Shown in pieces: positions 56,428 to 64,000 of a stretch of 64,000 nucleotides of DNA. The stretch is taken from the NCBI GenBank assembly GCA_020723385.1, contig DYIZ01000003.1:13009-77008 (forward strand), written 5' to 3'. Source of the stretch: Candidatus Aquidulcis sp. GTDB taxonomy: Bacteria > Chloroflexota > Anaerolineae > Anaerolineales > UBA4823. The position numbers and the translations under genes were made by a program. Each line of letters opens with the position of its first letter. The first letter of the stretch is position 1. The notes under the pieces were generated by a model. It saw nothing but the letters and a program-made list of their open reading frames with translations. It ran no database searches and was not told the DNA's origin.

Positions 56428-57663
56428 TTGACGCTTTCCCCTCATTCGTCTTTCCCTGTACGCCGGAACCTGGTTTCCCGTCTGGAAACCAGGTTTTTTA
56501 TCGCGGGATTGATCCTCGTCATCCTGGCCGGATGCGCCGCGCCGACCGCCAGCAGTCCCACGCCGGCGGCGATCAGCGCCTCCCCGGTTGCCACGCGGGT
56601 CCCGCTGACCGTCACCCCCTCCCAGGCCCCGACCGAAACGCCCTCTCCATCACCCACCGTTACCCCCAGCGGGACGCCGACTCCCACCGTTATCCCGTCC
56701 CCCACGCTCATCCCGCCGACGCTGCCTGTTTTCACCACCCGGCTGATTCGGACAGGCGTCTTGCCGCAAGCCTACATCGCCAACCCTTGCGAGGCGCTGC
56801 GCCTGCGCTGGTCGCAGGAGGGCAGCCTGCCGGGGACGGTGGTCGTGCCGATCATGTTTCACAGCATCGTCAAAGATGGCACCACCATCGGCAACGTGAT
56901 GGACATCACCGAGCAGCAGTTCAAGGATTTCGTGGCTTACGCCAGTTACTGGGGGTTCGAGACGGTCACCACCGCGCAATTGACTGCCTTTCTCGAAACG
57001 AACGCCCCCATCCCGCCGCGCGCCATGATCATGATTTTCGATGACCGGCGGGTTGGTGTGATGCGCGAGCATGTGATGCCCGTTCTCGAAGAGCAAGGGT
57101 GGACGGCGACCCTGGCCTATATCACCGGCCCGGTGGTGACTGAAACCGAATGGGAGGCCGTGAAAGCGTTGGCGGCGACTGGGCGGGTGGATGTGCAGGC
57201 GCACGGCTACCTGCACACCGGGGAGACCTACTTCACCGAATTTTCCACCGACGAGGTGATCCACCAGGAAATTGACAACCCGGTGACGGTGATTGAATCG
57301 CACTTTGGCGCGCCACCATTAGCATTCATCTGGCCGGGAGGGAATTTCATCAGCCGGGCTGTGACGGTTGCCCGCCAGGCCGGTTACCACCTGGGATTCA
57401 CGATCAATTCCCGCGGGCCGGTGTTGTTTAACTGGATTCCATTGGGGGTAGAAGAACGGGCGATGAACGACCCGTTGATGGTGCTGCCGCGCGCCTGGAG
57501 TTACTCGGCTACCGTCAATCTGTACGAAGCAGTGCAGATCGGCGATCTGGTGAGGGCTGATGCAGTGCAAAATTACGCCAGCGAGGCAGATTATTATCAA
57601 ACGTATTGCGGAGGGGAATTACCGCTAATGCCAGAGGGATTGATGCCCACCCCAACGCCGTGA
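56428..57663 (+). CDS. Polysaccharide deacetylase-family lipoprotein (start uncertain)
   Basis: IAGLILVILAGCAAP lipobox; VVVPIMFHSIVKD; PPRAMIMIFDDRRVGV; VDVQAHGYLHTGETYF. The ATG in the track (56380) lies inside the hairpin; TTG at 56428 proposed. Confidence 0.8.
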   Translation: MTLSPHSSFPVRRNLVSRLETRFFIAGLILVILAGCAAPTASSPTPAAISASPVATRVPLTVTPSQAPTETPSPSPTVTPSGTPTPTVIPSPTLIPPTLPVFTTRLIRTGVLPQAYIANPCEALRLRWSQEGSLPGTVVVPIMFHSIVKDGTTIGNVMDITEQQFKDFVAYASYWGFETVTTAQLTAFLETNAPIPPRAMIMIFDDRRVGVMREHVMPVLEEQGWTATLAYITGPVVTETEWEAVKALAATGRVDVQAHGYLHTGETYFTEFSTDEVIHQEIDNPVTVIESHFGAPPLAFIWPGGNFISRAVTVARQAGYHLGFTINSRGPVLFNWIPLGVEERAMNDPLMVLPRAWSYSATVNLYEAVQIGDLVRADAVQNYASEADYYQTYCGGELPLMPEGLMPTPTP

Positions 57664-57669
57664 ACAGCC

Positions 57670-57993
57670 TCATTCCGCGAAGATTTCGGCCAAGATTTCC
57701 AGCGTATGCTTTTGAGTATCGTCATTAATCCGCCCCAATTTCTTCACCAAACGCGCTTTATCCACCGTTCGCAACTGATCCAGCACGATTTGCCCGTCTT
57801 TACCCAGGAAGTGGCACACGACTCGGGTTGGGTAGTCTCGTCCCATTGTTGTCATGGGAGCAATAATGATCGTGGCGATATGCGCGTTCATCTCATCTGG
57901 GGAAATAACCAGACAGGGGCGAGTCTTCTGGATTTCACTGCCAACTGTCAGATCAAGGTTGACGAGGTAAACATCGAATCGTTTGATTACCAT
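57670..57993 (-). CDS. mazF: MazF/PemK-type endoribonuclease toxin
   Basis: MVIKRFDVYLVNLDLTVGSEIQKTRPCLVISPDEMNAHIATIIIAPMTT...LDQLRTVDKARL. Confidence 0.92.
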   Translation of the reverse strand: MVIKRFDVYLVNLDLTVGSEIQKTRPCLVISPDEMNAHIATIIIAPMTTMGRDYPTRVVCHFLGKDGQIVLDQLRTVDKARLVKKLGRINDDTQKHTLEILAEIFAE

Positions 57994-58247
57994 TCCCATT
58001 CTTCCTCATCCCAGCGACTCGACCTCATCTCTTCTAGCAAACGATCGTCGCCCTGTTGAGCCATTTGCACAAACTTCACTTCCCACCCCTGGCGCGGTTT
58101 TCGAGCGGAATGAATGATCAACCGGTCGCCTTCTAGGGTCATTTCGACCTCGTCAACCAGCCCAGCCTGTTCCAGCAGTGCGCGAGGGATACGGATGCCG
58201 CGCGAATTACCAATCTTGATAATCTTTGAGCGTACAAACGTTTCCAT
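57987..58247 (-). CDS. mazE: MazE/AbrB-type antitoxin
   Basis: METFVRSKIIKIGNSRGIRIPRALLEQAGLVDEVEMTLEGDRLIIHS; overlaps mazF by 7 nt. Confidence 0.92.
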   Translation of the reverse strand: METFVRSKIIKIGNSRGIRIPRALLEQAGLVDEVEMTLEGDRLIIHSARKPRQGWEVKFVQMAQQGDDRLLEEMRSSRWDEEEWEW

Positions 58248-58380
58248 AGTCAAACTCCTCTGTAATAAACGTAACCACATTGTAATCACGCGATGAGCGA
58301 AAGTCAAGAGGCTCATCAGGCATGTTTCGGCTGCACTCAACACGCCTGATGACAGACTACGCAATCTGTCTGCAATGGGA

Positions 58381-58415
58381 AAGCCCCCCGGAGTTTTGGA
58401 AACTCCGGGGGGCTT
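58381..58415. terminator. 16-bp-arm hairpin downstream of gyrA
   Basis: AAGCCCCCCGGAGTTT-TGG-AAACTCCGGGGGGCTT. Confidence 0.8.
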
Positions 58416-58422
58416 ATGCCGA

Positions 58423-61299
58423 TTATTGAGTCTGGCGCGTTTTCTTTGTGGACGGTTTGGGAGTGCTTGCCGGTTTTACGGCAGGCGGCTTTGGTTTCGC
58501 CGCAGCGGGTTTCTTGGCCTGGGCCGCGCCTGGTTTTTCAACCGCTGTCTTTGGAACAGCTTTTTTCTTGGCAGCGGGGGTTTTCTTCGGAGCAGGCGCG
58601 CTCTTGGGGGTTGTGGTTTTAACTTTTCCGGCAGGTTTTACCACCCCGGCAGATTTGCCCGCCTTCGAGGCAGCCGGTTTCTTGGGCTGCACTGCCTTGC
58701 CTGCGGATTTAGCAGGGGCATCGAGCGACAGCGCAAGCTGCTCAGCTTCCCCGGCAGGCAGCTTGACATCAGCGGTTGATGGTTTTTCTGCCGATTTTCT
58801 CGGTCGCCGCACGCCATCGGCTGCTGATCGTCCATCGCCTTCCGCCGGACGACTCGCGTCTGCGGCGGTCATCAGCCGCAACACCTGCACGCCGGCTTTA
58901 ACCTGCAAAACATCCTTGCCCATCGCCGCGCGTGTTTGCAAGGGGGCCTCGTCGAAGCGCATCGCCTTGGGCGCCAGCTTGTTGAGGTGCAGTGTGACGC
59001 GGGTGGACGGCTTACCCACCGCGATCCCGGCCAGTGTGGCGGTGCGCGGCAGCTTCCAGGCTACCACGCCCTGACCGTAGCGACCCTGCTTCGGGAACAG
59101 CGCCGCCGCGCAGCGTTTGGCTTTGCCGTCGGATGTGACCAGCAGGATTTCGCCTTTTTCGGGGAGCAGCTCCATCCCGACGATTTCGTCGCGCGCCCCC
59201 AGTTTGATGCCGCCCACCCCGGCAGCCACCAGCCCCATCGGGCGCACATCCTCCTCCGAGAAACGGATCGCCATCCCGTCGGCAGTCGCCAGCAGGATGT
59301 CGGATTTCCCTTCGGTGAGGCACACCCAGCCGAGCGTATCGCCTTCGTTGACTTTGACGATAGCAAAAGGTTTGGAAGATGGGCCGGGAACTTCGGCCAC
59401 ATCCGTTTTCTTGACCATCCCCTGCCGGGTGCAGGTGAAAACGAATTGCCCAGCCGGGCGGGATTCTTTGGTCGGGAGAGTGAAAAGAGCCGCCAGTTTC
59501 GCGCCTTCCGGCAGGGAGCAGGCTTTCCAGAAAGGGTTGCCGTCGGCGGGGGTTTCGGCCTCGGGCAGATTATTCACCGGGGCGGTGGCGCAATCGCCGG
59601 CTTCGTCGCACAGGTAGAGCACATCCCGCGTGTTGGCCTGCAGCAGGAACTGAGGCGCGGCGACGCCTGACAGGCGCGGCGGTTTCTCGTCGGCGGTGCG
59701 GGCGATCAGCCCCTCGGCGGTGACGGTGATCCAGACCGTACGGTCCGGGGCAGCCTGGAGAGGGGCAAAGCTTTGCGCCGGCGTCAGGCCAGACCCGACC
59801 GCCCCATTGCGGCCTTCCCCGGTGAATATGTAGGTTCGCCGCCGGTCGCTGTAGGCTTCTTTGGCCGCGGCAAGCTCGTCGGAGCAAACCTCGCGCATCT
59901 TCTTGGGGGATTTGAGCAGCGCTTCGAGGGCTTTGATGGTGGCCTGGAGTTCTTTGTATTCCTCTTCGATCTTCTTGCGTTCGAGAGCCGCCAGGCGGCG
60001 CAGTTGCAGCTCGAGGATGGCCTGGGCCTGGAGTTCGGTCAGCTTGAAACGCTTCATCAGGCGGGTGCGGGCGGTGTCGGCGTCCGGTGATTTTTTGATC
60101 AACTCGATGACTTCATCGAGGTTCTTCAGGGCGACAAGATAGCCTTCGAGAATGTGGGCGCGGGCGCGGGCTTTTTCCAGCTCGTATTCGGAGCGGCGGC
60201 GGATGACGGTGAGGCGGTGGTCGAGGTAGACGCGCAGCGCCTGTTTGAGACTCAGCATACGCGGCTCACCTTCGACCAGAGCCAGCAAAATGATGGTGAA
60301 GGTGTCGCGCAAAGGCGTGTAACGGTACAGGTCTTGCAGGACTTTCTCCGGCTCGGCAGTCTTGCTCAGTTCGATGACGATGCGCAGCCCGTGACGGTCG
60401 GACTCGTCACGCAGGTCCGAAATCCCGGTGAGTTTCTCGTCGCGGGTCAGCTCGGCGATGCGCTCGATGAGCGAGGCTTTGTTGACCATGTAGGGCAGCT
60501 CGGTGACAATGATGCGCGAGCGGCCGCGTTCCATCTCCTCGGTATGCAGACGCGCCTGGATGGTGACGCGCCCCCTGCCGGTCCCGTAGGCGCTTTTCAG
60601 GTCGTTGTCGCCTGTCCCGGGGATCAGAATACCCCCGGTAGGGAAATCCGGCCCGTGGATGAAGGCCATCAAATCCTCGACGTTGATATCGTCCAGCTTC
60701 TCCCAGTTCGAGAGCAGGTAACGTGAAGCATCCACCACTTCGCCAAGATTGTGCGGGGGGATGCTAGTAGACATACCGACAGCGATGCCGGTCGCTCCGT
60801 TGACAAGCAGGTTGGGGAAGGCGGCGGGGAGCACAACCGGCTCTTGCAGGCTGCCATCAAAGTTGTCCACGAAATTGACGGTATTCTTGCCGATGTCGGC
60901 CAGGAGGTGGGTAGCAGGGGCGGCCAGGCGGGCTTCGGTGTAACGCATGGCCGCCGGGGGATCGCCGTCCACAGAACCGAAGTTGCCCTGCCCGTCTACG
61001 AGCAGGGTGCGCATGGAGAAATCCTGCGCCATGCGGGCCATGGATTCGTAAACGGCCGCGTCGCCGTGCGGGTGGTACTTGCCGAGCACCTCGCCAACGA
61101 TACGGGCAGACTTTTTATAAGGGCTGTCGGGGCGCATACCCATGTCGTGCATGGCGTACAGGATGCGGCGATGGACGGGTTTGAGGCCGTCACGCGCATC
61201 GGGCAGGGCGCGGGCGACGATGACGGACATGGCGTAGTCGAGGTACGCTTGCTGCATTTGATCGTTGATGTCAACGGATTGAACGAGGCCGATTTCCAT
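58423..61299 (-). CDS. gyrA: Type IIA topoisomerase A subunit (GyrA/ParC) with Lys/Ala/Pro-rich C-terminal tail
   Basis: [80 protein letters not shown]; beta-pinwheel-like CTD, then [14 protein letters not shown]...[26 protein letters not shown]. Confidence 0.94.
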   Translation of the reverse strand: MEIGLVQSVDINDQMQQAYLDYAMSVIVARALPDARDGLKPVHRRILYAMHDMGMRPDSPYKKSARIVGEVLGKYHPHGDAAVYESMARMAQDFSMRTLLVDGQGNFGSVDGDPPAAMRYTEARLAAPATHLLADIGKNTVNFVDNFDGSLQEPVVLPAAFPNLLVNGATGIAVGMSTSIPPHNLGEVVDASRYLLSNWEKLDDINVEDLMAFIHGPDFPTGGILIPGTGDNDLKSAYGTGRGRVTIQARLHTEEMERGRSRIIVTELPYMVNKASLIERIAELTRDEKLTGISDLRDESDRHGLRIVIELSKTAEPEKVLQDLYRYTPLRDTFTIILLALVEGEPRMLSLKQALRVYLDHRLTVIRRRSEYELEKARARAHILEGYLVALKNLDEVIELIKKSPDADTARTRLMKRFKLTELQAQAILELQLRRLAALERKKIEEEYKELQATIKALEALLKSPKKMREVCSDELAAAKEAYSDRRRTYIFTGEGRNGAVGSGLTPAQSFAPLQAAPDRTVWITVTAEGLIARTADEKPPRLSGVAAPQFLLQANTRDVLYLCDEAGDCATAPVNNLPEAETPADGNPFWKACSLPEGAKLAALFTLPTKESRPAGQFVFTCTRQGMVKKTDVAEVPGPSSKPFAIVKVNEGDTLGWVCLTEGKSDILLATADGMAIRFSEEDVRPMGLVAAGVGGIKLGARDEIVGMELLPEKGEILLVTSDGKAKRCAAALFPKQGRYGQGVVAWKLPRTATLAGIAVGKPSTRVTLHLNKLAPKAMRFDEAPLQTRAAMGKDVLQVKAGVQVLRLMTAADASRPAEGDGRSAADGVRRPRKSAEKPSTADVKLPAGEAEQLALSLDAPAKSAGKAVQPKKPAASKAGKSAGVVKPAGKVKTTTPKSAPAPKKTPAAKKKAVPKTAVEKPGAAQAKKPAAAKPKPPAVKPASTPKPSTKKTRQTQ

Positions 61300-61314
61300 G
61301 AGAACTCCAGTAAG

Positions 61315-61356
61315 CAGTGACCAGTTATCAGTTATCAGTTATCAGTGGTCAGTGTG
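61315..61356. repeat. Heptameric tandem array, 6 units of CAGTNNN, in the gyrA 5' UTR
   Basis: CAGTGAC CAGTTAT CAGTTAT CAGTTAT CAGTGGT CAGTGTG, ending 15 nt upstream of the gyrA start. Confidence 0.88.
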
Positions 61357-61510
61357 TGATAATTGCCGCATGTTGGGTTGAGAGTGGGGTTCACTCCACG
61401 CTCGACGCAATCTTACGGGGAAAGGGGGGAAACGTCAAGCGGATGAGAACGGATGAGGTCGGCAGCGGATGAGGCGCGGATTCACGGATGACACGGATTG
61501 GGTTGATGAT

Positions 61511-62461
61511 TCACGGGGCATGGACGAGCAGACCCGAGGCGACCAGGGCGTCGAGCCAGACTTTGGCGACTTTACGCGCTCCGCTCTCGTTCCAGTGAAC
61601 ACTGTCGGTGAAGTCGGCGGATTTGTCGAAACTAGCTTCGAGTTGGCGGTTCATATCTACGAAGATGATCCGATCAACCGGGCTGGCGCTGCCCAGCCGT
61701 TCGGCGGCGGCATTGACAGCCTGATAGGCAGGCCAATCACTGCCATCGGTCCATTGAACGGGCGCCAGCGAGGCAACGAAGATATACACCTGCGGGCGCA
61801 GCTCCACGATGCGCTGCACAAACCTTTCCAGTTTTCCGGCGGCATCGGCGGGGTTCACCTGACGCACATCGAGCGGGAACATATCGTTGATGCCGACCAA
61901 CAGCAGGATGATGTCCGGCTCGGCTGATAGCGAGGTTTCTAAATGATCATACAGGTTGGCAGTGGGGCAGGTCTCACAAAAGCGGGATTGGTCCGGGCCA
62001 ATGGTGTAGCCGCTGTAACCTTCGTGGTCTGGGTCCGTGCCGCCGTGTGCTGGGCGGCTCTGCGTGCCGACAAAATCGAAGGCGAAACCAGCCTCGATCA
62101 GCATCACTTCCAGGTAACCGCGATAACTGTGAACCAGGTTGGGGTAATTCCCCGAGGTGAGCGAATCGCCCATGGGCATGATGTGCCAGGGGATCAGGTT
62201 GGGTGCGGTGGGGGTAGGCGTATCGGTGGGCATGGGCGTGAAAGTCGAAGTCGGCAGCGGTGTATCGGTGGCTGTTGGGGAAGGCGGCGGGAGCGTGGGG
62301 GAAGGGATTTCGGTGGGAGTCGGCGTCCCGGTGGGAACGGGCGTCTCGGTGGGCGTCGCTATCGGTAAGTTGGCCGAAGGCGCGGTCACGATGGCGCAGG
62401 CTGTGAGGGAAAGGCCAAACAGACAGGTCAGCAGGGCGAGGTTAATTTTGATTCGAGTCAT
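61511..62461 (-). CDS. SGNH/GDSL-hydrolase lipoprotein with Thr/Pro-rich linker
   Basis: LFGLSLTACA lipobox; IMPMGDSLTSG block I; IILLLVGINDMF; DSVHWNESGARKVAKVW. Confidence 0.88.
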   Translation of the reverse strand: MTRIKINLALLTCLFGLSLTACAIVTAPSANLPIATPTETPVPTGTPTPTEIPSPTLPPPSPTATDTPLPTSTFTPMPTDTPTPTAPNLIPWHIMPMGDSLTSGNYPNLVHSYRGYLEVMLIEAGFAFDFVGTQSRPAHGGTDPDHEGYSGYTIGPDQSRFCETCPTANLYDHLETSLSAEPDIILLLVGINDMFPLDVRQVNPADAAGKLERFVQRIVELRPQVYIFVASLAPVQWTDGSDWPAYQAVNAAAERLGSASPVDRIIFVDMNRQLEASFDKSADFTDSVHWNESGARKVAKVWLDALVASGLLVHAP

Positions 62462-62756
62462 GGTGAGGGGTATTATACGAGTCTTTGAGAGCACTCAACA
62501 GGGATGGGCTGAAATAGAGAATCCTTTTATGATAGGCTATGCGGGTAGGTAGGGTTCATGCTACAATTTGGTATATATTTATCATCGCGAGGACAGTCAA
62601 GATAATCTCAGAAGTTCCAGGAAATATTTGGCATTCGATCCAATCAAATATTAGAGTGGTGGGTATTTTCTACCAGCATAAACTGGTAAGATTTTGTTCA
62701 ATATAAATTTAAAGGTTGGGGCATAATCGAAAATTGATCCATCAGGAGGCTATTAT

Positions 62757-64000
62757 ATGCACGCAAAAAAATACTTTTCATCTATCTTTCTCCTCCTAAC
62801 TTTCATATCCTTAAGTTGCAATCTACATTTGCCTGCTTCGCAATCGGCTCCATGCACTGGAAACCTATGCATTGACGGCGTTCAGATCAAGCTAAAAGGT
62901 CAGAAACTAGAAACTTATACTGTTCAGCTTCAATTGCCAGACGAAAAAACGCTGATTTTCTCCTGCCCTCAGCCGCCAACGATCTACGAATCGGCTTCAA
63001 TACAATTCCCAATTCAATGCACAAAAGATAGCATAACACTTATTTCTTACACACCAGAGAACTTGTCGTTAGTGGTGAACTGGGAGAATGGATCCGTAAA
63101 AAGTGATTATGCACTTGTCTACGATACGATATACCCTAATGGGAGCGATTGCCCTTCATGCAAACACACAGTGGTAGAAATGAGTTTGAAAAATGCTGGT
63201 ACACCAGTAGCATCTCTTTTCCCAACTGCAACACCTACTGCCATTCCCATCAATTCCCAGATTCCTCAAGGGAAGTGGATTGTGGCAGGTGAAGATACTA
63301 ATGGCGACTGGTTGGTCTATTCAACGCCATCTATCACGGCAATCGCACTCGACGAGAATTATATTTGGGCAGCAAGTTATGGAGGTTTACTTCGCTGGGA
63401 TCGTACTACCGGCAATGTTCTACACTACCTGGCTCCGCAAACGCCCTTGCCCGATAATGATGTTGACGATGTCATTCTTTACGATGGCAAATTATATATC
63501 GCCACAGAAACCGGCGTGGCAATCTTTGACCGTAAAGATCAATGGACTATTTATAAAAACGATGATATAGGCTTAGGGGAAGATTATAGCAAAGCTATAA
63601 CTGTCATAAACGGAGCAATTTGGGTGGCCAACAAGACTGGAGTAGCATACCAGTCAGATGGCCAATGGCAGACTATCAAATCTGGGCAAGATACTTTCTC
63701 TTTGGAGATAGTATCACGCATTGTTTCCCAGCAAGATGAGATTTACATTGAAGGTGCAGAGAAACTTGGTGATCGTGAAAATATCACATACCGTTATGCC
63801 GATCAAAAGTGGGAAAAGTTTGATACAAACCTCCCTGAAGGGATCGTTGCACCTGATGGTACACGCTGGAAAAATGACGGCAAAGAAGTATTCTACAGCA
63901 AAGATAATGGATTAAATTGGAAATTGGTTTTTAAGTGGCAAGACTACATAATACCTCTCGCTGTTGATGAACAAGGACAATTATATCTAGCAACAGATAG
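62757..64000 (+). CDS. Lipoprotein with beta-propeller-like repeats, 3'-truncated by the window edge (absent from the supplied ORF track)
   Basis: AGGAGG 8 nt upstream of ATG; MHAKKYFSSIFLLLTFISLSCNLHLPAS lipobox; ITAIALDENYIWAASYGGLLRWDRTTGNVLHYL...DVDDVILYDGKLYIATETGVAIFDRKDQW; open to base 64000. Confidence 0.85.
   Translation, partial: MHAKKYFSSIFLLLTFISLSCNLHLPASQSAPCTGNLCIDGVQIKLKGQKLETYTVQLQLPDEKTLIFSCPQPPTIYESASIQFPIQCTKDSITLISYTPENLSLVVNWENGSVKSDYALVYDTIYPNGSDCPSCKHTVVEMSLKNAGTPVASLFPTATPTAIPINSQIPQGKWIVAGEDTNGDWLVYSTPSITAIALDENYIWAASYGGLLRWDRTTGNVLHYLAPQTPLPDNDVDDVILYDGKLYIATETGVAIFDRKDQWTIYKNDDIGLGEDYSKAITVINGAIWVANKTGVAYQSDGQWQTIKSGQDTFSLEIVSRIVSQQDEIYIEGAEKLGDRENITYRYADQKWEKFDTNLPEGIVAPDGTRWKNDGKEVFYSKDNGLNWKLVFKWQDYIIPLAVDEQGQLYLATD

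Noticed and set aside
57670-58247. MazEF as a new type of toxin-antitoxin system
   Set aside because: Both proteins match canonical MazF/PemK and AbrB-type MazE; ordinary type II pair.
58381-58415. Hairpin as a mobile-element end
   Set aside because: Fits a simple terminator after gyrA; no transposase or target-site duplication seen nearby.
39242-61356. Heptamer/octamer arrays as CRISPR
   Set aside because: Units are 7-8 nt with no spacers, and no cas genes are in the window.

Overview
The window looks like a chromosomal segment of an Anaerolineae-like Chloroflexota bacterium. This is inferred from Thr/Pro-rich lipoprotein linkers, PAS/GAF-rich kinases and palindromic repeat families; no database search was run. 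In order it holds: a 5'-truncated sugar-isomerase-like gene; CheW and an MCP; a HAMP kinase/OmpR pair; a C45-type hydrolase; a threonine synthase preceded by a stand-alone receiver (REC) gene; a large two-component cluster (two giant PAS/GAF kinases, several REC proteins, and a threonine synthase fused to two REC domains); a glycogen cluster (GH57-like, glgA, glgC, malQ); a Nudix-wHTH regulator; a Ddl-like ATP-grasp; asnS, orf113 and aspS; pyruvate-dehydrogenase-like E1/E2 genes with E2 split by a frameshift; a LysE exporter; an ABC transporter; an ECF sigma/anti-sigma(LysM) pair; tRNA-Leu(CAG); a kinase/LysM/LCP envelope block; MazEF; a GyrA/ParC with a histone-H1-like tail; and an SGNH lipoprotein. 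At the 3' edge a lipoprotein ORF missing from the supplied track runs off the window. The strongest candidates for something new are: (1) a leader-peptide attenuator upstream of aspS-orf113-asnS, with a 30-aa leader ORF containing Asn-Asn-Asp-Asp-Asp-Asn-Asn followed by antiterminator and terminator elements; (2) a threonine synthase-REC-REC fusion, plus a second thrC paralog behind a REC gene; (3) a heptameric repeat array in the split E2 gene, open in both relevant frames, where gain of one 7-nt unit would restore a full-length protein.
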